DNA from: Candidatus Hydrogenedentota bacterium
GTDB taxonomy: Bacteria; Hydrogenedentota; Hydrogenedentia; Hydrogenedentales; JAEUWI01
Direction: 5' to 3'
Assembly (NCBI GenBank): GCA_016182605.1
Contig: JACPGE010000008.1
Coordinates: 99,014-163,013 of the forward strand
Length of the DNA: 64,000 bases
Numbering within the stretch: the first letter of the stretch is position 1; the number at the start of each line of letters is the position of its first letter. Below the pieces are notes generated by a model. The model saw only the letters and a list, made by a program, of their open reading frames with translations. It made no database searches and was not told the origin of the DNA. The translations under genes and the position numbers were made by a program. Below are positions 53,150-61,358 of this stretch, piece after piece.

Positions 53150-53677
53150 TTATCCCGCTTCTGGAGGCAGGACCGCGCCCACACGGGTCAGCCAATTGAT
53201 GAAGAGGATGGCTGCGAGCAGGGCGACAACCGCGTAGGTTTCCACGAGGGCCGGGAAAAGCAGCGCACGGCCGCTTTCCTCGGGGCGCCGCGCGACGAGC
53301 GAAATACCCGCGGCGGAGGCCTCCCCCTGTTTGATGGCGCTTATCAACTGTACGGCGCCACAACCGATGCCGAGCATGAGCAGGGCGAAGCCCACACCCA
53401 CGCTCACATCCCACTTGCCGTCGGTAAGGCCGGTGTTGATGGCCATGAGTATGGCGATGATGAAACCGTAGAAGCCCTGGGTGCCGGGCAGCGCGACCAT
53501 GACGAGAAGGCGCCCGAACAATTCGGGCTTCTCGCTGAGCACGCCCGCGGCCGATTGTGACGCCGTGGCAATGCCCCGTGCGGACCCGGCGCCGCTCAAT
53601 GCCACAACAATCGCCGCCCCAGCATAAGTCATGCTTGGTCCGGCTTCCGCCGCAAAACTTTGCCACCATGTTTCCAT
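53150..53677 (-). CDS. atpK: V/A-type ATPase membrane rotor subunit K, with Na+-ligand pattern
   Basis: 175 aa, four helices, two c-like hairpins. Glu146 in ALLFPALVETYAVVALLAAI is the ion-carrying carboxylate. Leu63, Thr66, Gln67 (VALPGTQGFYGF) and Gln117 (SAIKQGEASAAG) sit at the spacing of the Enterococcus hirae NtpK Na+ ligands (L61, T64, Q65, Q110, E139). Family knowledge makes Na+ coupling likely; sequence alone cannot exclude H+. Confidence 0.92.
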   Translation of the reverse strand: METWWQSFAAEAGPSMTYAGAAIVVALSGAGSARGIATASQSAAGVLSEKPELFGRLLVMVALPGTQGFYGFIIAILMAINTGLTDGKWDVSVGVGFALLMLGIGCGAVQLISAIKQGEASAAGISLVARRPEESGRALLFPALVETYAVVALLAAILFINWLTRVGAVLPPEAG

Positions 53678-53694
53678 GCGCGTCTTCCCTCTAT

Positions 53695-55716
53695 TTAGTT
53701 GGACGAAACGGCAGACTTTTCCGGCCTGGAAACCTTGATCGAAGCAGAGTCGATGCCAAGGGGCTGGAACGGTTTGCCGCCACCAGTGTAAAAACGGCCA
53801 AAGAACTCGACAAAAATCAGCCGCGCCGAGTGGATAAAGGCGCCCAGCAAACTGATTATGAAGTTGAAGAGATGCCCGCCTGTGAGTAGCGCCACCCCGA
53901 GCACGGGCCCCGCATAGGGGATTTCACTCAGCATGGAGGCCATGAGATTGATGGACATGGCCACGATGCCGGTCGTCAAGCCGAGTGCGAGCAGACGGCA
54001 GTAGGACAGGGTGTCGCCGATGAAGGCGGTGCAGCCGTAGGAGCCTACAATGCCGTAGAGGCTGACCACGCCGACGACGGCCTTGCCGGTCAGCGTGGAT
54101 TCGCCCCGCCCCTGGGTGAGGACCAGGCCGATGGCGCCGCCCGCGAAGATGAGGGTGGCCGCCGTGGCGAGCCAGGCGGGCAGACTGACGAACAGCATGG
54201 AAATCAGCACGGCCATGGCCGGGAGCGTGATGAGCCAGAGCAGGCCGTCGAAAACGGCCGCGGCCAGGTCGCCCTGCCGGATGGAATCGTACATTTTGAT
54301 GGCAATGCCGTAGAGCTGATTGATCATGCCGATGCCGAGGGCCATCACGAGGGCCACGACCGGTTTGCTCATGGGATCGAAAAGCTGGAAGGTCTCGCGC
54401 AGGCGGATGAGGGGATTGCCCGCGCCGATGTAGCGCTCCTGGAACAAGTCGCCGAACCAGGCGCCGAGCATGGCGCCGAAGATGACGGTCGACACGCCGG
54501 AATAGAAGAAGAGCATCGCGAAGTTTTCCATCGTCTCGATGCCGCGGTTCTTCCGTGCGATGTAGAGGCTCAACGCAATCAGCAGGGCGCCGTAGCCCAC
54601 GTCGCTGAAGCAGATGCCGAAGAAGATGTAGAAACTCATCATGAGAAACGCGGACGGATCAAAGTCGGTGTAACGCGGCAGGCCATACATGTGCACGAGA
54701 AAGGAAATGGGCCGCACCATGCGCGGCAGATTCAAGAGCACGGGCACGTCCTCGTCTGTGCCGGGCTTCTGCACGTCGAGCGTGGCCCCTGGAAAGCGCA
54801 GCGCAATCAACTGTTCCAAGGCAGCCACATCGCGGGCGCGGGCGTAGCCACTGACCACATGCGTCCAGGATCCCACAAAGGATTTGTCACGGGATTCCAC
54901 TTCACGCCGCCGGCTTTCCCAGTGGCCCAGGACGATGCGGAGCGCCCGGCGGAAGCCGGCCAGGACTACGGCTTCTTCGACGCCCGCGGCGAGCTTTTCG
55001 GCGCAGGTTTCCCGTTCCGCCGCAAGTTGAGCAAGATACGCGGGCATGTTCAAGGGAGAATTGGGAAAGGCGATCTCGGCCATGCCCAGTGCGGCAAGGA
55101 GGGCCAGCAATGCCGCTTCGTCTTCGGACTTGGCGGCAAGGCACACGCAGATTGCGTCCGCGGCCCTTTGGGCTTCGTAAACAAAGGCGCTCTGATTCTG
55201 GAGTTCGGCTTCGATGGCCGGCCAGCGCCGCGCGGAGACCTGCACGAATGCCAGGCGAGTCCAATGGCCGGGGCGAAGCCGCTCCAGCGGCGTATCCAGG
55301 AAGGCCCACGGGGTGTATTCCCGCACTTCGCGGGCGATTTCATCCATCCGGTGCCGGGCTTCTTTTGTGCTGCGGTGAATGCCGACGGCGTCCCGGTAGA
55401 TAAGTTCCACGGGCGTCTCAGCGAGGGCCTGCTCTAGTTCGGCCTCCTGCGTCATCAGGGGTACGGAGACCAGCTTGCTGAAGAACGATGCGGGAGCAGG
55501 CGCCAAGGAATCGATTACTTCGAGGCTGAGTGTCAGTTCCTGAATGCGCACGGCGATCCCGGCCATTTCTGCCCGGGGCGGCCTCGCTCCGGGAAGCGCG
55601 GAATCGGGCTCTGCCGTGATCTGCACACACCCAAGCGCACGGAGTTCCGAGAGCATTCTGGGGCCCTCGTCCGCGGCAACGGCGATGCCGATCTTGCGCA
55701 TGGGCTCAATGGCCAT
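53695..55716 (-). CDS. atpI: V/A-type ATPase subunit I (a-like membrane subunit)
   Basis: 673 aa from the ATG at 55716 with GGGGGAA upstream; the longer ORF start is rejected. N-terminal about 340 residues are cytoplasmic and partly coiled, opening MAIEPMRKIGIAVAADEGPR. The C-terminal half has seven or eight helices, including GICFSDVGYGALLIALSLYI and NFAMLFFYSGVSTVIFGAML. The essential region is in RLLALGLTTGIVAMSINLMA (Arg), then LGAFIHSARLIFVEFFGRFY. Forms the ion half-channels beside ring K. Confidence 0.93.
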   Translation of the reverse strand: MAIEPMRKIGIAVAADEGPRMLSELRALGCVQITAEPDSALPGARPPRAEMAGIAVRIQELTLSLEVIDSLAPAPASFFSKLVSVPLMTQEAELEQALAETPVELIYRDAVGIHRSTKEARHRMDEIAREVREYTPWAFLDTPLERLRPGHWTRLAFVQVSARRWPAIEAELQNQSAFVYEAQRAADAICVCLAAKSEDEAALLALLAALGMAEIAFPNSPLNMPAYLAQLAAERETCAEKLAAGVEEAVVLAGFRRALRIVLGHWESRRREVESRDKSFVGSWTHVVSGYARARDVAALEQLIALRFPGATLDVQKPGTDEDVPVLLNLPRMVRPISFLVHMYGLPRYTDFDPSAFLMMSFYIFFGICFSDVGYGALLIALSLYIARKNRGIETMENFAMLFFYSGVSTVIFGAMLGAWFGDLFQERYIGAGNPLIRLRETFQLFDPMSKPVVALVMALGIGMINQLYGIAIKMYDSIRQGDLAAAVFDGLLWLITLPAMAVLISMLFVSLPAWLATAATLIFAGGAIGLVLTQGRGESTLTGKAVVGVVSLYGIVGSYGCTAFIGDTLSYCRLLALGLTTGIVAMSINLMASMLSEIPYAGPVLGVALLTGGHLFNFIISLLGAFIHSARLIFVEFFGRFYTGGGKPFQPLGIDSASIKVSRPEKSAVSSN

Positions 55717-56032
55717 GGATTCCCCCGCTTGCCAGGGACTGCGCCACGAACACGGACATTTCGTCGAGTCGATCTTCGCTGATGGCGTCCACCCGGGCCA
55801 GGGCATCCGCCCGCTCTTTGGCCAGATCCTGCAGGGCCTGCGCATGGGCCGCTTCCTGCTCCGCCCGGAGGGCCGACAGGCGCGCGTCGAACCCGGTGTC
55901 CAAACGAACGAGTTCGTCTTTAAGCCGGGATTCCGCGCCGGTGCGCAGCGACAGCGCCTTTGCAGCGGCATCGGCCACCAGCGCGTCGGCACGCTGCTCC
56001 AGCTCCTGCACTCGGTGGATCAAGGTTGACAT
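55706..56032 (-). CDS. V/A-type ATPase peripheral stalk subunit (H/G-like)
   Basis: 108 aa from the ATG at 56032. The whole chain is a coiled coil: RVQELEQRADALVADAAAKA, then LRAEQEAAHAQALQDLAKER. In operons ordered like Thermus (G-I-L-E-C-F-A-B-D), the first gene is the peripheral-stalk partner of subunit E. Overlaps the subunit I start by 11 bases. Assigned by position and coiled-coil character. Confidence 0.75.
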   Translation of the reverse strand: MSTLIHRVQELEQRADALVADAAAKALSLRTGAESRLKDELVRLDTGFDARLSALRAEQEAAHAQALQDLAKERADALARVDAISEDRLDEMSVFVAQSLASGGIHGH

Positions 56033-56146
56033 AGGAATTCCATCCCCAAGACGAAGTAAATCGCTCGCGTGGTTCGCGTTCCAATGCGATAAGCTGCGCC
56101 GGACGCAGGACACCCGTCTTGCTTGATCGCAACTCACCCCTTGCAC

Positions 56147-56175
56147 AGTATAGCGCACGGTCACAGTCATTACAA
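56147..56175 (-). promoter_or_regulatory. V-ATPase operon promoter candidate
   Basis: On the minus strand TTGTAA (56175-56170), a 17-base spacer and TATACT (56152-56147), leaving a leader of about 108 bases before the first gene. Confidence 0.55.
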
Positions 56176-56265
56176 AATTGCGGGCTTCGAGCGGGTTTCC
56201 GGCAGGGATCGCGGGTCTTGGCGAGGCGGGAATTACGGCAATTTCAGATGGAAAAGGGGCGCCAC

Positions 56266-56271
56266 TATACT
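56266..56271 (+). promoter_or_regulatory. -10 box for the exported-enzyme cluster
   Basis: TATACT about 100 bases before the ATG at 56370. The -35 (about 56242, TTTCAG) is poor. It diverges from the V-ATPase promoter. Confidence 0.4.
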
Positions 56272-56369
56272 CTCCCCCGCCCTCCGGTGTGCGGCGCCAG
56301 CCCCGTTCATGGTATACGTTGGCAGGCGGGAAACCCGCGTGCTGCCCGGGACCCCAGTCAATCGACGCC

Positions 56370-58295
56370 ATGAGGATACGACCGATGCCCTGTTTCCACC
56401 GGTTTTGGTGTATTTGCCCTGCCTTAATCCTGGCGCTGGGCGCCACTGCGGAACTTGCCGCGCCGTTCGAATCCCTCGGCATTCCCGTGCGCAAGGCGGG
56501 TCTGATGGGCACGATCGTAGGTCCCGGCCCGACGGAAGGCTCGGAGCGCATCTACATCAATATGCGGCAAGACGGGGGCAAGCTCTTCCTGGTGTCCATC
56601 GACCCCGAGACCGGCGCGACCGAGCAGTTTCAATCGCCGGTGGGCACGGGCGCCTGGGGGTTTATGACCGGCCCGGACGGGCGCATCTACCTCGGCACCC
56701 ACGAGGGACCCGATGCCAACGACAGCGGCATGCTGCTGGTCTTCGACCCGAAGCAGCCCGAGAAGCAGATTCAGGCGATCGGGAAACCATCTGACACGGA
56801 ATCCTACCTCTGGATGTTCTGCACCGGCGCCGACCAGAAGATCTACGGCTGCACCTTCCCCGGCGCAAAAATTGTGTCCTATGACCCGGCCACCGGCGCC
56901 ATGGCCGATCATGGTGTGATGGATGAGACGCAGCAATACTCGCGCAACATCTGCACGGGCCCGGATGGGATGATTTACGTGGGCATCGGGTACGGGCGCG
57001 CCAACGTGGTGCGTTTCGACCCGAAGACCGGCGCCCATGAGTCGATCCTTCCCGAGCAATACCGCGCGGATCCGAAACAGACCACCGCAAGCGTTTGGCG
57101 CGGCGTGGACGGCGCCGTATATGTAAGCGCGATTTCGATGACGGCGGGCGCCGATGGTCAGCCCGAGGCCGGATCCGCCACCCTGCGCGTGGAGAAGGCA
57201 GGGCTGGTCGAGGTTGCGAACGCGCCGGCCGCGGTGACCCATACCACCCTGCGCGACGGCCGCCACGTAAGCAACGTCACCATTGACGGCGCCTACGACC
57301 TCGTGAGCCCCGATGGCGCCGTGGAGAAGCGCACCTTCACGTATGCCAGCGCGGGCTGCGGCCTTTTCATGGTGGACAACGGGCCCCTGGGACGCATCTA
57401 CGGCGGCACCTTCATGCCCAACGAGTTGTTTCACTATGACCCCGCCACGGGCGCGCTGGAGAACCCGGGGAATCCCACGGAGGTGGGCGGCGAAATCTAC
57501 AGTATGCTCGATCACAATGGCCTGCTCTACGTGTGCGCCTATCCGGGCTCGTTTCTCTCCAGGTGGGATCCCAAACTGCCCTGGAACTACGGCCGGGAAG
57601 CCACGAACAATCCGCGCGGTTTCGGCAATCTTGGACCGGGCCACCTGCGTCCCCGCGCCATGATTCACGGTCCCGGGCAGCAGATCTACATCGGCAGTTT
57701 TCCGGAGTACGGCATGCTGGGCGGTTCCCTGGGCGTGTGGGACCCGGTGGAAGACCGGCTGATCGAGAACTACCCCCAGCTCATCCGGAACCAGTCCATC
57801 ACCACTCTCGTGTGGGATGAGAAGACTGGCCTGATCTTTGGCGGCAGCAGCACCCAGGGCGGTGGCGGATCCACGCCGAGTGAGCCGTCGGCCAAGTTCT
57901 TTGCCTTTGACTCCACTGCGAAGCAACTCAAGTTTGAGATCGTTGTTGCGGACGACGTGCCCTACATTCGCGCGATGTGTCCGGTGGGGCGAAAGATTTA
58001 TGGCGTGGGCAAGGGCGACACCCTCTTTGTCTATGACATCGATGCGGAAAAGCTGGTGCATCAGGCGGATCTCGGGGTGGGCAGCGTGTGCGACGTGTCC
58101 CTGCGCCCGTGGAAGGACGGCATGATCTATGGCGTCGCTTCGCGGAAGATCTTCAAGCTGGATCCCGAATCTTACGCATGCACCACACTCGCGGAGTATC
58201 CGAACACGATCCGGTGCGGCTTCGCCATCGACGATCACGGCATTTACTTCGGCGATCGCGCGGAACTGATCCGATACAACTGGCCGGCACACTAG
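56370..58295 (+). CDS. Exported beta-propeller protein
   Basis: 641 aa from the ATG at 56370. Signal peptide about 1-28 (ICPALILALGATAELA). The body is built of repeated propeller blades, each with a GxxG-type turn and YDPATG-like strand: GFMTGPDGRIYLGTHEGPDA, KIVSYDPATGAMADHGV, NICTGPDGMIYVGIGYGR, FHYDPATGALENPG, MIHGPGQQIYIGSFPEYG. Similar to NHL/SMP-30-like or quinoprotein-like propellers; no catalytic site is visible. First gene of the cluster; probably substrate binding or lactonase-like. Confidence 0.8.
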   Translation: MRIRPMPCFHRFWCICPALILALGATAELAAPFESLGIPVRKAGLMGTIVGPGPTEGSERIYINMRQDGGKLFLVSIDPETGATEQFQSPVGTGAWGFMTGPDGRIYLGTHEGPDANDSGMLLVFDPKQPEKQIQAIGKPSDTESYLWMFCTGADQKIYGCTFPGAKIVSYDPATGAMADHGVMDETQQYSRNICTGPDGMIYVGIGYGRANVVRFDPKTGAHESILPEQYRADPKQTTASVWRGVDGAVYVSAISMTAGADGQPEAGSATLRVEKAGLVEVANAPAAVTHTTLRDGRHVSNVTIDGAYDLVSPDGAVEKRTFTYASAGCGLFMVDNGPLGRIYGGTFMPNELFHYDPATGALENPGNPTEVGGEIYSMLDHNGLLYVCAYPGSFLSRWDPKLPWNYGREATNNPRGFGNLGPGHLRPRAMIHGPGQQIYIGSFPEYGMLGGSLGVWDPVEDRLIENYPQLIRNQSITTLVWDEKTGLIFGGSSTQGGGGSTPSEPSAKFFAFDSTAKQLKFEIVVADDVPYIRAMCPVGRKIYGVGKGDTLFVYDIDAEKLVHQADLGVGSVCDVSLRPWKDGMIYGVASRKIFKLDPESYACTTLAEYPNTIRCGFAIDDHGIYFGDRAELIRYNWPAH

Positions 58296-58379
58296 AGGTC
58301 TGCGATGAACAGTTCTTACAACCAGGGTTTGCGAAGCGAAGCACCGGAGTATCTGATGTGCGCTGAGAAGGTGCGTATG

Positions 58380-58405
58380 CATTCCCACGGAGGACCGTGG
58401 GAACG
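58380..58405. repeat. Dispersed palindromic repeat, copy 3
   Basis: CATTCCCACGG ... CCGTGGGAACG around AGGA, preceded by GTATG as at copy 2. Located in the gap between the propeller and nitrilase genes. Read as protein it gives [10 protein letters not shown], which artificially extends the downstream ORF to 58305. Confidence 0.75.
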
Positions 58406-58436
58406 AGAGATTGCATCTTGTGCGTTGATACAAGCG

Positions 58437-59762
58437 ATGGCGATGGGCTGCGTTCTTCTCATCGGTATTTCCGCGCTGGCGGCGCCCGCACCGGAAGGCT
58501 GGGAGACGATCTCCATCCGCGAGGAAACGCGCCCGGCCTTCACCTATGAACCCGAAGGCGGCCCGGATCGCAGCAGCGCGTTTATCATCACGTCAGACGA
58601 GCGCGAGGGCCTGGACGGGCGTTGGGCCAGGTCCTTCCCCGTGGAAGGCGGTCAGCACTACCACTTCAGCGCCCTGCGCAAACTGGAGCATGTCGCCTAC
58701 CCCCGGCGTTCCGCCTTCGCCCGCATCATCTGGAGCGATGCCAAGGGCCAAACGGTCCGGCACGCCGTGGAGGGCGCCAAGACCTTTGACGGAGACGCGC
58801 CGCCCGTCGCGGAGCCCGAGTATCCGCTGGAGGGCGCAACGCGGGACGATGGCTGGACCGAAATCAATGCCATCTATCTCGCCCCGCCCACGGCCACCCA
58901 GGCCCGGGTGGAGCTTCATTTCCGCTGGGCGGCGCAGGCCACAGCCACCTGGGCGGGAGTGCGTTTTGAGAAGGGCGCTGCGCCGGAATCGCGCATCGTG
59001 CGGCTCGCGGCCATCCATTACATTCCCACTGGCGGCACGAGCGCCGCGGAGAACTGCCGCCTCTTCGCGCCCCTGGTGGCCGAAGCAGCGGCGCAGCGCG
59101 CCGATCTGGTCGTGCTGCCCGAAACGCTGACCTGCACGAACAATGGCCTGAGCTACGCCGACGTGGCCGAGCCCGTCCCGGGCCCCTCCACGGAATACTT
59201 CGGCGGCCTGGCGAAAGAGCACGGAGTCTATCTTGTAGCGGGCATTGTGGAGCGCGTCGATCGCCTGCTCTACAATGTGGCGGTGCTCCTCGATCCCGAG
59301 GGCGCGCTCGCGGGGAAGTACCGCAAGGTCACCCTGCCGCGCACGGAGATCGACATGGGCATTTACCCCGGCAATGAATATCCAGTGTTCGAGACACGCT
59401 TCGGGAAGCTCGGCATGATGATCTGTTACGACGGCTTCTTCCCCGAGGTGGCGCGCCAGCTCACGAACAACGGCGCGGAAGTCATCGCCTTTCCTGTGGC
59501 CGGTTGCAACCCCCTGTTGGCCTCGGCGCGCGCCTGCGAGAATCACGTTTACGTCGTGAGCAGCACCTACTGCGACCCGGGCCTGAACTGGATGATTACG
59601 GGCATCTTCGATCGGGAGGGCCGCATCATCGCGCAGGCAAAAGAATGGGGCACGGTCACCGTCACGAAGGTCGACCTGAACAAACGCCTCTACTGGACCA
59701 GCCTGGGCGATTTCGGCGCGGAACTTCCCCACAACCGGCCCGTACTGCCGGAGGAGCGTTGA
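58437..59762 (+). CDS. Exported carbon-nitrogen hydrolase (nitrilase superfamily) with N-terminal beta domain
   Basis: 441 aa from the ATG at 58437, the first start after the repeat that gives a clean signal peptide ([19 protein letters not shown]). Residues about 25-180 are a beta-sandwich-like domain ([20 protein letters not shown]). Residues 185-441 hold the Glu-Lys-Cys triad: [30 protein letters not shown] and [15 protein letters not shown]. Hydrolyses C-N bonds of amides or nitriles; export is unusual for the family. One-base overlap with the next gene. Confidence 0.87.
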   Translation: MAMGCVLLIGISALAAPAPEGWETISIREETRPAFTYEPEGGPDRSSAFIITSDEREGLDGRWARSFPVEGGQHYHFSALRKLEHVAYPRRSAFARIIWSDAKGQTVRHAVEGAKTFDGDAPPVAEPEYPLEGATRDDGWTEINAIYLAPPTATQARVELHFRWAAQATATWAGVRFEKGAAPESRIVRLAAIHYIPTGGTSAAENCRLFAPLVAEAAAQRADLVVLPETLTCTNNGLSYADVAEPVPGPSTEYFGGLAKEHGVYLVAGIVERVDRLLYNVAVLLDPEGALAGKYRKVTLPRTEIDMGIYPGNEYPVFETRFGKLGMMICYDGFFPEVARQLTNNGAEVIAFPVAGCNPLLASARACENHVYVVSSTYCDPGLNWMITGIFDREGRIIAQAKEWGTVTVTKVDLNKRLYWTSLGDFGAELPHNRPVLPEER

Positions 59763-60547
59763 TGGAAATCTGGGATGGCCACTGCCACCTCTCCGGGTAC
59801 GCCGGCACGCCCGACGAGCGCGTGGGAAAGCTGGTCGCGCTGGCGGATCGCATGGGCGTGGACCGGCTCTGCATCTTCATGGGCGCCAACTTCCACTACG
59901 ATCCCACACCGGAAGAAATGCGCGCGGCCAACGACGAGGTGCTCGACGGCCTGCGGAACTGGCACCACCACGCTTTCGGCTTTGTCTATCTCAATCCTAA
60001 TCACCTCGACGCGAGCCTCGCCGAGTTTGCCCGGTGTGTGGAGCAGGGTCCCATGGTCGCGATCAAACTGTGGGTTGCACAGCATTGCGATTCGCCGGAT
60101 GTGGATGCGATTGTGACGCGTGCCGCAGCCGCGAAGGCGCCCATCTTTCAACACACCTGGCAGAAGATCACGGGCAACCTGCCCGGCGAATCCACCGCGG
60201 AAGAACTGGCCCGCCTGGCCGCGCGCCATCCGGAGGCCACCTTTATTTGCGGCCACGCGGGCGGCGACTGGGAGAACGGCATACGGGCCATTCGTCCACA
60301 CGCCAACGTCTACGCGGACCTCGGCGGCGGCGATCCCACGGCGGGCTTCACGGAGATGGCCGTGCGCGAACTGGGCGCGGAGCGCGTGATCTTTGGCAGC
60401 GACATTCCGGGACGCAGCTATGCCTCCCAATTGGCGAAGGTGTATGGCGCGCAGATCACGGAAGAGGCAAAGCGTCTCATCTTCAGCGAAAACCTCAAGC
60501 GCCTCTTGACTCCCATCTTGAAACTGAAGGGTGTGCCCGTCTACTGA
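59762..60547 (+). CDS. Amidohydrolase-family (TIM barrel) hydrolase
   Basis: 261 aa from the ATG at 59762 (TGATG junction). The metal site is complete: His-x-His in IWDGHCHLSGYAG, Lys/His in VAIKLWVAQHCDSPD, His in PIFQHTWQKITGN, His in TFICGHAGGDWENG and the catalytic Asp in VIFGSDIPGRSYASQ. This is the amidohydrolase-2 subfamily (decarboxylases, lactonases). Substrate unknown; coupled to the exported nitrilase. Confidence 0.85.
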   Translation: MEIWDGHCHLSGYAGTPDERVGKLVALADRMGVDRLCIFMGANFHYDPTPEEMRAANDEVLDGLRNWHHHAFGFVYLNPNHLDASLAEFARCVEQGPMVAIKLWVAQHCDSPDVDAIVTRAAAAKAPIFQHTWQKITGNLPGESTAEELARLAARHPEATFICGHAGGDWENGIRAIRPHANVYADLGGGDPTAGFTEMAVRELGAERVIFGSDIPGRSYASQLAKVYGAQITEEAKRLIFSENLKRLLTPILKLKGVPVY

Positions 60548-60551
60548 CAGG

Positions 60552-61340
60552 ATGAATCGAGTGACCCAGGAACTCATCGATACCAATGTCTACATCGGCC
60601 CTTGGCCCACACGTCGCGTGCCGGGCGACGATTCCGCCGCGCTGACGGAAATGCTGCGCGGCCACGGCGTGACCCAGGCGTGGGCGGGCAGCTTTGATTC
60701 GCTCCTGCACAAGGACATCGCCGGGGTGAACGCACGCCTGGCGCAGGCCTGTGCCGCCTCGGGCGGCCTCCTCGTGCCCTTCGGCGCGATCAACCCCGCG
60801 CTGCCCCAGTGGGAAGACGACGTGCGGCGTTGCGCGGAGGAGCACCGCATGCCCGGCATCCGGCTCCATCCCAACTACCACGGTTACGCGCTCGACGATC
60901 CCCGCTTCACCGCCCTGCTGCAGGCCGCGGCCGATCGCAAGCTCCTCGTGCAGATCGCCATCACGATGGAGGATGAACGCATGATGCACCCGCTGATGCA
61001 GGTGCCCCACGTGGATGTGCTGCCCCTGCCGGATCTTCTCGCGGTCCATCCCGGATTGCGCGTGGTGCTCCTGAACGCCTTCCGTGGCGTGCCCATGCCC
61101 CTCGTCCAGCGGCTTGCGGAAACGAAACAGGTGTGCTTCGATTTGGCATGGCTCGAGGGCGCTGCCGGACTCGAGGTGCTCAAGAAACAGATCCCCCTGG
61201 AACGGGTGCTCTTCGGTTCTTACGCGCCCCTGTTTTATTTCGCCTCGTCCTGGCTTAAACTGGCGGAGTCGCCGTTGAGCGAAACGGAACGGGCGGCGTT
61301 GATGTGCAACAACGCGGCAGGCCTCTTGGCCGCCCCATAA
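60552..61340 (+). CDS. Amidohydrolase paralogue lacking metal-site residues
   Basis: 262 aa, four bases after its paralogue, with CAGGA at the start. Fold and blocks correspond (VTQAWAGSFDSLLHKDIAGV, MPGIRLHPNYHGYALDDPRF, VLFGSYAPLFYFASS), but the His-x-His is replaced by LIDTNVYIGPWP, and the catalytic Asp in GSD is Tyr (FGSYAP). It is probably inactive as a metal hydrolase, or works as a partner subunit. Confidence 0.78.
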   Translation: MNRVTQELIDTNVYIGPWPTRRVPGDDSAALTEMLRGHGVTQAWAGSFDSLLHKDIAGVNARLAQACAASGGLLVPFGAINPALPQWEDDVRRCAEEHRMPGIRLHPNYHGYALDDPRFTALLQAAADRKLLVQIAITMEDERMMHPLMQVPHVDVLPLPDLLAVHPGLRVVLLNAFRGVPMPLVQRLAETKQVCFDLAWLEGAAGLEVLKKQIPLERVLFGSYAPLFYFASSWLKLAESPLSETERAALMCNNAAGLLAAP

Positions 61341-61358
61341 CGAAAAGGAATTTCAGGC

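Noticed and set aside
56424-58433. 669-aa minus-strand ORF
   Set aside because: Antisense shadow of the exported propeller gene.
58305-58436. N-terminal extension of the nitrilase ORF
   Set aside because: Contains the palindromic repeat (translated as [10 protein letters not shown]) ahead of a proper signal peptide; the start was moved to 58437.
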